Below are positions 1-8,228 of a stretch of 8,228 nucleotides of DNA, in pieces (position 1 is the stretch's first letter; each line of letters begins with the position of its first letter). The translations under genes were made by a program, and so were the position numbers. The DNA lies in the NCBI RefSeq assembly GCF_937958535.1, contig NZ_CALGNQ010000248.1, positions 1 through 8,228 on the forward strand. Direction: 5' to 3'. This DNA is from an uncultured Georgenia sp. (GTDB lineage: Bacteria; Actinomycetota; Actinomycetes; Actinomycetales; Actinomycetaceae). A model generated the notes under the pieces. That model made no database searches. It was given only the letters and a program-made list of their open reading frames with translations, and was not told the origin of the DNA.

Positions 1-252
1 ACCTTCCTCACCCGGCTGCGGGTGGGCTCCAAGCTCGTCGACGCCAAGGGCGTCTCCCAGCTCTACCGCACCCGGATCTCCACGTGGCAGATCGTCCTGC
101 TCGCCCTCGCCGGGCTGCTGGCGATCGGGGTGGCGCTGGCCGCCACCGAGTTCGGCCACACGCTCTACCTCATCATCCTGGCGCGGCTCGACGGCCTCCT
201 CGCCGCCGTCAAGGACCTGCTGGGGATCGCCCCCGCCGCGCCCGTCTCGTAG
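1..252 (+). CDS. steA: SteA-like cytokinetic ring protein, C-terminal end (5' truncated by window)
   Basis: The reading frame is open from base 1 and ends at TAG 250-252, giving the last 83 residues. It begins with a basic amphipathic stretch (TRLRVGSKLVDAKGVSQLYR) followed by one hydrophobic helix at about residues 29-48 and a short tail ending in APVS. This is the C-terminal arrangement of the SteA family (M. tuberculosis Rv1697 type), whose upstream part carries a thiamin-pyrophosphokinase-like domain that lies outside this window. In Corynebacterium glutamicum SteA and SteB are known to form a membrane complex at the division site that promotes peptidoglycan hydrolase activity during daughter-cell separation. 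The identity rests on the tail sequence plus the steB-like gene seven bases downstream; the tail alone would be weak. A GTG at 22 is in frame but is an internal valine, not the start. Confidence 0.8.
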   Translation, partial: TFLTRLRVGSKLVDAKGVSQLYRTRISTWQIVLLALAGLLAIGVALAATEFGHTLYLIILARLDGLLAAVKDLLGIAPAAPVS

Positions 253-255
253 GAG
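251..255 (+). promoter_or_regulatory. Ribosome binding site of steB, overlapping the steA stop
   Basis: AGGAG at 251-255 lies four bases before the ATG at 260 and shares two bases with the steA TAG. It is one of the clearest Shine-Dalgarno sites in the window. Its position suggests that ribosomes finishing steA feed steB. Confidence 0.7.
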
Positions 256-259
256 CTCC

Positions 260-1342
260 ATGATCGACTTCCGCTACCACCTGGTCTCGCTCATCGCCGT
301 GTTCCTCGCGCTGGCCCTGGGCATCGTGCTCGGCGCCGGGCCACTGAACGAGCCGCTCGGCGAGGGCCTCACCGGCCAGGTCGAGGAGCTGCGGGAGGAC
401 CGCGACCGGCTCCGCACCGAGCTCGAGGTGAGCCAGGTGGAGAAGGAGCACCGCGACGTCTTCCTCGACGAGGTCGCCCCGGCCACCCTCGGCTCCCGCC
501 TCGAGGGCCGCGCCGTCGCCGTCGTCACCCTGCCCACCGCCAACGACGAGGACGTCGCCGACGTCCGCCTCCGGCTCGAGCAGGCAGGCGCCGTCGTCAC
601 CGGCGAGATCCGGGTGACCGAGGCGTGGACCGACCCCGGCTCGGCCACCTTCCGGTCCAGCTTCGCGGGACAGATCCTCGGGTACCTCGACCCGGTGCCC
701 GACGACGGCGTGGAGCCCGGCGTCATCCTCGGCACCGCCCTGGGCCAGGCGCTGACGCGCGGTGACGCCGACGGCGCCCCCACCCCCGACGCGCAGACCC
801 TCCTCGAGCTGCTCACCTCCGCCGACGACCCGCTCGTCGAGGTGGTCGACGAGCCGGAGCAGGCGGCCAACGCCACCGTGCTCGTCGCCCCCCGCACCGA
901 GGAGACCGGGCCGGAGGAGAGCGCCGACCCCGCCGACGTCGAGACCCGCGAGCAGCGGCTCACCGAGGAGGTCGCCCTCGCCCGCGGGCTGGCCACGACG
1001 GGGGAGGGCAGCGTGACCGCCGGCTCGGCGGCCACCGAGCTCGACCTCGTCAGCGCCATCCGCGCCGACTCCACCGCCACCGAGACCGTGACGACCACCG
1101 ACTCCGTGGCCGACATCACGGGCCGGATCAGCGTGCCGATGGCGCTCGCCGTGGCGATCTCGGGGGAGGTGGGCCACTACGGGATGGGCACCGACGCGAC
1201 CGCCGCCGTCCCGCCCACGGTCTACCTCCCGCCGCCCGCCCCCTTCCAGCCGGAGGACGAGCCCACCGGCGACGACGAGGGCGGGGCACCGGACGGTGGC
1301 GCCCACGAGGAGGCCACCGACGAGCCGACGGACGACGCCTGA
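260..1342 (+). CDS. steB: SteB / MctB-like membrane protein (copper transporter family)
   Basis: 360 residues. The N-terminus MIDFRYHLVSLIAVFLALAL is the hallmark of the family annotated as copper transporter MctB (M. tuberculosis Rv1698). A single membrane anchor spans about residues 8-26, a heptad-like charged coiled coil about 39-68, and then an extracytoplasmic alpha/beta region whose conserved end includes GHYGMGT. The family is described in two ways: as a mycobacterial copper-efflux component, and as SteB, the partner of SteA that stimulates a cell-wall hydrolase through its coiled coil. Given steA directly upstream, the division role is the better guess here. The last ~36 residues are a strongly acidic, Pro/Gly-rich tail (two DEPT motifs, many D/E); the protein is longer than the ~314-residue mycobacterial homologue as I recall it, and the tail accounts for much of the difference. 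The stop TGA 1340-1342 shares its A with the next ATG. Confidence 0.85.
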   Translation: MIDFRYHLVSLIAVFLALALGIVLGAGPLNEPLGEGLTGQVEELREDRDRLRTELEVSQVEKEHRDVFLDEVAPATLGSRLEGRAVAVVTLPTANDEDVADVRLRLEQAGAVVTGEIRVTEAWTDPGSATFRSSFAGQILGYLDPVPDDGVEPGVILGTALGQALTRGDADGAPTPDAQTLLELLTSADDPLVEVVDEPEQAANATVLVAPRTEETGPEESADPADVETREQRLTEEVALARGLATTGEGSVTAGSAATELDLVSAIRADSTATETVTTTDSVADITGRISVPMALAVAISGEVGHYGMGTDATAAVPPTVYLPPPAPFQPEDEPTGDDEGGAPDGGAHEEATDEPTDDA

Positions 1343-2163
1343 TGGGGCGCCTCCACGCCGCCCTGCTCGGGGTGACCGCCGCGGGTGCGGCCACCGCCGT
1401 CCTCGAGCGACGCCCGCCCGGCGGACCCGGGCGGTGGCAGCGGACGAACTACGCCGACCGCACGGTCAGCCTCCTCGGCGGCGTGGCGCAGGCGGCCGGC
1501 ACGACCCTCGCCCTGCTCGGCGCCGGCCGGACCGGGGCGGCCGCCGCCGTCGCCGCCGGCACGGGCGGGCTGCTCGGGGCCGTGGACGACCTCACCGAAC
1601 GCGAGGGCGACCGGCACGTCAAGGGCCTGCGCGGGCACCTCACCGCCCTGCGGCAGGGGCAGGTGACCACCGGTGCGCTGAAGATCGCCGGGATCGGTGG
1701 CGGCGCCGCCGTCGCCGCGCTGCTGCTGCCCGCCCGCAGCCCCCGCCGCCTGGGCCGGCTGGTGGAGCGGGCCGCCGGTGCCGCGCTCATCGCCGGCACC
1801 GCGAACCTCCTCAACCTGTTCGACCTGCGGCCCGGTCGCGCTCTCAAGGTCACCTGCGCCGCAGGCGCCGGCCTGGCGCTCGTCGGCGGCCCCGGTGCAC
1901 CCGTGGCCGCCACCGCACTGGGTGCGGCCGCCGCCGGGCTGCCGGACGACCTGCGCGAACGCACCATGCTCGGGGACACCGGCGCCAACGCCCTGGGGGC
2001 CGCGCTCGGCACCGCGGTCGCCGCGCACCCCTCCCGGCTGCTGCGCGGCGTGACGCTCGCGGCCGTGGTCGGCCTCACGCTGCTCAGCGAGCGGGTGAGC
2101 TTCTCCCGCGTCATCGAGCACACCCCCGTGCTGCGGGCCGTCGACCAGTGGGGCCGGCGGTGA
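1342..2163 (+). CDS. MraY/WecA-like (PNPT superfamily) membrane protein, GT4-like phosphoglycosyl transferase
   Basis: 273 residues, mostly hydrophobic, with perhaps eight membrane helices. Motifs in order resemble polyprenyl-phosphate HexNAc-1-phosphate transferases: TNYADRTVSLLGG (35-47), the acidic pair in GAVDDL (D82, D83), KGLRGH (94-99) with TTGALK (109-114), NLLNLFDLRPGRALK (155-169, D161), and MLGDTGANALGAALG (209-223, D212). In MraY the corresponding acidic residues hold Mg2+ and the active site. The protein is shorter than MraY (~320-360) and has no HHH/HIH loop motif near the C-terminus, and the Lys after the DD pair is missing. It therefore belongs to a side branch often annotated only as a UDP-N-acetylmuramyl pentapeptide phosphotransferase-like protein. 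Its likely role is transfer of a sugar-1-phosphate to undecaprenyl or decaprenyl phosphate in the inner membrane; the sugar is unknown. The ATG overlaps the steB stop (TGATG), so translation is probably coupled, and no clear ribosome binding site is visible. Confidence 0.75.
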   Translation: MGRLHAALLGVTAAGAATAVLERRPPGGPGRWQRTNYADRTVSLLGGVAQAAGTTLALLGAGRTGAAAAVAAGTGGLLGAVDDLTEREGDRHVKGLRGHLTALRQGQVTTGALKIAGIGGGAAVAALLLPARSPRRLGRLVERAAGAALIAGTANLLNLFDLRPGRALKVTCAAGAGLALVGGPGAPVAATALGAAAAGLPDDLRERTMLGDTGANALGAALGTAVAAHPSRLLRGVTLAAVVGLTLLSERVSFSRVIEHTPVLRAVDQWGRR

Positions 2164-2179
2164 CACCGGTGGCCACGCG

Positions 2180-3805
2180 GTGACCGGGCAGCCCACCGGT
2201 CGCCTGGGACGCGTCCTGTCCGGGGTGGCCGGCGCCGCCGGGATGCTCGCCGTCATCACCGTCGCCTCCCGCGCCGTCGGCTTCGTCCGGTGGTTCGCCC
2301 AGTCCGCCACGCTCGGCGACTCCGCCACCGCGAACGCCTACGCCACGGCGAACATGCTGCCCAACGTGCTGTTCGAGGTGGCGGCCGGCGGGGCGCTCGC
2401 CGGTGCCGTGGTGCCCCTGCTGGCGGCCCCGCTGGCCCACTCCATGCGCCGCGACGTCGACCGGATCGCCTCGGCGCTGCTCACCTGGTGCCTGGCCGTG
2501 CTCGTCCCGCTCGGGGTGCTCGTCGCGCTCCTCGCCGGCCCGATCGTCGGCCTGCTGCCCGACTCCGTCGGCTCCGACGTGGAGTCCCAGCGCCGGCTGG
2601 CCACCTACTTCCTGCGCATCTTCGCCGTACAGATCCCGCTCTACGGGGTCGGGGTGGTGCTCACCGGCGTCCTGCAGGCGCAGCGCCGCTTCTTCTTCCC
2701 GGCCATCGCGCCGCTCGCCTCGAGCGTCGTCGTCATCGCCGCCTACGTCGGCTTCGGCGCCCTGTCCGGCGGGCAGGCCGACCGACCCGAGGAGCTCTCC
2801 CGCGCCGCGCTGGACTGGCTCGCCTGGGGCACCACCCTCGGGGTGGCGGCGATGAGCCTGCCGCTGCTCGTGCCCGTGCGGCGCACCGGGGTGCGGCTGC
2901 GGCCCGCGCTGCGCTTCCCACCGGGCGTGGGGCGGCGCGCCGCTCACCTGGCCGCCGCCGGCATCGGCGGCCTGCTCGCGCAGCAGGTCGCCACCGTCGT
3001 CTTCATCGTCCTCGCCCGCGGCGGCGGCCAGGTGGGTACGCTCAACATCTGGCAGTACGCCCAGGCGGTGTACTTCCTGCCCTACGCCGTGCTCGCGGTG
3101 CCCGTCGCCACCGCCGTGTTCCCGCGGCTGGCCGAAGCCGCCGGGACCCGCGACCGCCGCACCTTCGCGGCGATGGCGATCGGGTCGACCCGCTCCGTGC
3201 TCGCCGCCGCCTTCGTCGGTGCCGCCGTCCTCGCGGCCGTCGCGCCCGGGGTCACCGCGGTGTTCTCGCTGCGCGGGCCGATGGAGGGGATGTCCGAGAC
3301 GGTCACCCTGCTCGCCCCCGCGGTCATGGGCTACGCGCTCATCTTCCACGTCTCCCGCTGCCTGTACACCATCGACCGGGGCCGCTCGGCCGTGGCGGCG
3401 ACGGCGGCCGGCTGGCTCACCGTCAGCGTCGCGGCGGCGCTGCTCGTGCGCGTCACCGCACCCGCGGGCGGCGACGGGCCCGCCACCCTGCAGTCCCTGG
3501 CCCTCGGCACGACGATCGGGATGACGGTCGCCGGCGTCGGGCTGCTCTGGGCGCTGCGGCGCGCGCTGCCCGCCGGCACCGGGCTGGCCGGGCTGCTCCG
3601 CACGGTGGCGGTGGGGACCCTCGGCGCGGCCGGCGGCGGGCTCGTCGGTCGGGTGGTGACCGACGCCGTGCTCGGCGCGGTGGGGCCGCTGCTCCTGTCC
3701 GGGCTGCTCGCCGCTGCGGCCGGGGCGCTGGTGGCGGCTGTCGTGGCCGGCGGCGTCGTCGTCGGGGCCGACCGCGGCGCGCTGCGCACGGCACGGTGGT
3801 CCTGA
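2180..3805 (+). CDS. MurJ/MviN-like lipid-linked glycan flippase (divergent)
   Basis: 541 residues, almost wholly membrane helices (about 14 expected for the family), without the extra cytoplasmic pseudokinase part of mycobacterial MviN. The N-terminal signature aligns without gaps to E. coli MurJ: SRAVGFVR (R31 and R37, equal to R18 and R24), then LPNVLFEVAAGG and AVVPLL. MurJ flips lipid II across the inner membrane, and the MOP superfamily also contains O-antigen flippases. By hand alignment several residues reported as needed in E. coli MurJ are replaced: D39 by N52, R52 by F65, E57 by G70, and D269-R270 by Q295-A296 in the segment before FLP. A different substrate is therefore likely, and I withhold the murJ symbol. 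The GTG at 2180 is the only sensible start: the next in-frame start (ATG 2243) would cut into the first helix. No good ribosome binding site is seen in the 16-base gap, so initiation may depend on coupling to the previous gene. Confidence 0.85.
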   Translation: MTGQPTGRLGRVLSGVAGAAGMLAVITVASRAVGFVRWFAQSATLGDSATANAYATANMLPNVLFEVAAGGALAGAVVPLLAAPLAHSMRRDVDRIASALLTWCLAVLVPLGVLVALLAGPIVGLLPDSVGSDVESQRRLATYFLRIFAVQIPLYGVGVVLTGVLQAQRRFFFPAIAPLASSVVVIAAYVGFGALSGGQADRPEELSRAALDWLAWGTTLGVAAMSLPLLVPVRRTGVRLRPALRFPPGVGRRAAHLAAAGIGGLLAQQVATVVFIVLARGGGQVGTLNIWQYAQAVYFLPYAVLAVPVATAVFPRLAEAAGTRDRRTFAAMAIGSTRSVLAAAFVGAAVLAAVAPGVTAVFSLRGPMEGMSETVTLLAPAVMGYALIFHVSRCLYTIDRGRSAVAATAAGWLTVSVAAALLVRVTAPAGGDGPATLQSLALGTTIGMTVAGVGLLWALRRALPAGTGLAGLLRTVAVGTLGAAGGGLVGRVVTDAVLGAVGPLLLSGLLAAAAGALVAAVVAGGVVVGADRGALRTARWS

Positions 3806-3813
3806 GCGTGACA

Positions 3814-3820
3814 GGGTGAT
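3814..3820 (+). promoter_or_regulatory. Ribosome binding site deciding the glycosyltransferase start
   Basis: GGGTGAT precedes the ATG at 3825 by four bases; GGTGAT is complementary to the extended anti-Shine-Dalgarno end of 16S rRNA. Two other in-frame starts, GTG 3816 and ATG 3819, lie inside this site and would be poorly served by it. This favours ATG 3825 and a protein beginning MRIVQLT. Confidence 0.5.
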
Positions 3821-3824
3821 GCCC

Positions 3825-7332
<3,508 letters not shown>

Positions 7333-7344
7333 CCCGCACCTCCC

Positions 7345-7429
7345 CGCCGAGAGCCCACTTCCCACCGAGAGCTCACTTCTCACCGAGAGCTCACTTCTCA
7401 CCGACAGCCGACTTCCCGCCGAGAGCTCA
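7345..7429. repeat. 18-bp tandem repeat array between convergent genes
   Basis: Units start at 7345, 7363, 7381, 7399 and 7417. Copies 2 and 3 are identical (CACCGAGAGCTCACTTCT); copy 1 (CGCCGAGAGCCCACTTCC) and copy 4 (CACCGACAGCCGACTTCC) differ at a few sites; copy 5 matches for 13 bases and then runs into the minus-strand gene, giving it its TGA stop (7429-7427). Most units contain the palindrome GAGCTC, so neighbouring copies could pair as 6-bp stems. No T-run follows, so this is not a classical intrinsic terminator. Unit length is a multiple of three, so any frame through it reads as a repeated hexapeptide, but no start or gene context supports translation. It fills nearly all of the 94-base gap 7333-7426. 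Function is unknown; a VNTR-type locus is the plainest reading. Confidence 0.9.
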
Positions 7430-8116
7430 GCGCAGCGCCTCCCGGCGGGAGAGCGGGGAGAGGCGGGATCCGTACCCCTCGACCGTCTCCCGCACCCATG
7501 CCGCGGCGTCGTCGTCCACGCGGGAGTACTGCCGCAGCGCCCAGCCGATGGCCTTGCGCACGAAGAAGTCCGGGTGGGAGACGTTCGGGTCGATGACGTC
7601 GGTGAGGAGCCGCCGGTCGGTCGCCGCCCGGGAGCGCAGCTGGGCGAGGATCGCCGTGCGCCGCAGCCAGCGGTCGTCCTCGGTGGCCCACCGGCGCAGC
7701 GTGTCGGCGGTGCCGGGGTGGGCGCGCAGCACGGCACCGACGAGGTGGGCGGCGGTCTCGTCGACGAGGTCCCACCACGCCCCCGTGACGACGAGGTGGC
7801 GGTAGAGGTCGAGCGACTCCGCCGCGCGGGCGTGCGCCGGGACGCTGCGCGCGACCCCGAGCGCGGCGTAGCGGTCCTCCCGCACCTCGGCGGTGTCCCA
7901 CAGGTCCCGTATCGCCGCGTGCCACTCGTCGTAGCCCGGGGTCGGGTGCTCCCGGACGACGCCGCGGACGATCACCCGCACCGCGGGGACTGCGAGCCCG
8001 TGGAAGGGTAACGTCGACCGCATGTACCGCTGCTGCGCGGCGGCCCGGTCCGGGTCGCCGTCGGCAGCCCGCAGGGCCGTGCGGACGGCGGCCGCGAGGT
8101 CCACCGGGCCGGTCAC
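7427..8116 (-). CDS. DNA alkylation repair protein, AlkD-like HEAT-repeat glycosylase
   Basis: 229 residues, all helical. AlkD-type enzymes remove bulky or cationic N3- and N7-alkyl purines from DNA without flipping the base out. Family landmarks are clear: QQRYMRSTLPFHGL (28-41), DLWDTAEVREDRYAAL (71-86), GAWWDLVDETA (112-122), WLRRTAILAQL (150-160) and FFVRKAIGWALRQYSR (184-199). The four residues that define the Bacillus cereus AlkD site (W109, D113, R148, W187) correspond to W115, D119, R153 and W192, all present, so activity is likely. The length is normal. The start is GTG 8116-8114, two bases after the stop of the upstream minus-strand gene, with no strong ribosome binding site; GTG at codon 5 is an alternative. 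The gene converges on the NUDIX gene and its stop lies in the last repeat of the 18-bp array. Confidence 0.9.
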   Translation of the reverse strand: MTGPVDLAAAVRTALRAADGDPDRAAAQQRYMRSTLPFHGLAVPAVRVIVRGVVREHPTPGYDEWHAAIRDLWDTAEVREDRYAALGVARSVPAHARAAESLDLYRHLVVTGAWWDLVDETAAHLVGAVLRAHPGTADTLRRWATEDDRWLRRTAILAQLRSRAATDRRLLTDVIDPNVSHPDFFVRKAIGWALRQYSRVDDDAAAWVRETVEGYGSRLSPLSRREALR

Positions 8117-8118
8117 CG

Positions 8119-8228
8119 CTACGCGGGCACGGCGGGCTGCAGCCGGCCCGCCCTGGTGTACAGCGCGCCCGTCGCGTACACCAGCGCGACGACGGTGAGC
8201 GCCGAGCCGAGCATGTGGACCCCGACGA
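8119..8228 (-). CDS. Membrane protein, C-terminal end only (5' part beyond window)
   Basis: An open minus-strand frame enters from the window edge (first full codon at 8226) and stops at TAG 8121-8119, giving about 35 residues: a His-containing hydrophobic helix (GVHMLGSALTVVALVYATGA) and a short basic tail ending AVPA. It stops two bases before the AlkD-like start, so the two genes are probably co-transcribed. The helix with an early histidine is reminiscent of the last helix of heme A synthase (CtaA/COX15) in actinobacteria, but one helix cannot establish this and I make no functional call. Confidence 0.55.
   Translation of the reverse strand, partial: VGVHMLGSALTVVALVYATGALYTRAGRLQPAVPA

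Noticed and set aside
209..1306. A 365-codon minus-strand open frame opposite the steB-like gene, plus a second one at 274-1119.
   Set aside because: No recognisable motifs, and the plus-strand product matches a known family from its first residue.
7345..7429. A CRISPR array.
   Set aside because: The 18-bp units are directly adjacent with no unique spacers, and no cas genes are present.
7439..7451. CTCCCG-G-CGGGAG inverted repeat that could be part of a terminator.
   Set aside because: It lies inside the 3' end of the AlkD-like coding region, has almost no loop and no T-run; such short palindromes are common in this base composition.

Overview
The window is very GC-rich DNA (by eye well above 70% G+C, with strong G/C bias at third codon positions) with short gaps, GTG starts and gene content typical of an actinobacterium. 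The order steA - steB/mctB-like - ... - pyrG - NUDIX matches the Mycobacterium tuberculosis Rv1697-Rv1698-pyrG-Rv1700 neighbourhood as I remember it. A Micrococcales-type host is likely, but genus cannot be read from this sequence.

Bases 1-7332 hold one dense run of seven plus-strand genes that looks like a single operon. The order is: the 3' end of steA (division-ring protein, one membrane helix); a steB/mctB-like gene (membrane anchor plus coiled coil); a small MraY/WecA-like (PNPT superfamily) membrane protein; a MurJ/MviN-like flippase; a family 4 glycosyltransferase; pyrG (CTP synthase); and an ADP-ribose pyrophosphatase-type NUDIX hydrolase. Junctions range from a 4-base overlap (pyrG/NUDIX) to about 20 bases, so translational coupling is likely throughout. 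pyrG may also have its own promoter just upstream of its GTG.

Bases 7333-7426 are the only real gap. It lies between convergent genes and is filled almost entirely by an 18-bp tandem repeat: four full copies plus a partial fifth that supplies the stop codon of the gene on the other strand. On the minus strand (7427-8228) are an AlkD-type DNA alkylation repair gene with all four signature residues and, two bases upstream of it, the C-terminal end of an unidentified membrane protein.

The most interesting point is the middle of the operon. A PNPT-like enzyme, a GT-B glycosyltransferase and a MOP-family flippase sit together between the SteA/SteB division proteins and pyrG. This is the minimal parts list for building and flipping a polyprenyl-linked glycan. 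The flippase homologue lacks most of the charged residues that E. coli MurJ needs, and the PNPT homologue lacks the C-terminal histidine motif of MraY. They are therefore probably not redundant copies of the lipid II machinery and could form a separate, undescribed envelope-glycan pathway tied to division. That is inference; the gene identities themselves are well supported.
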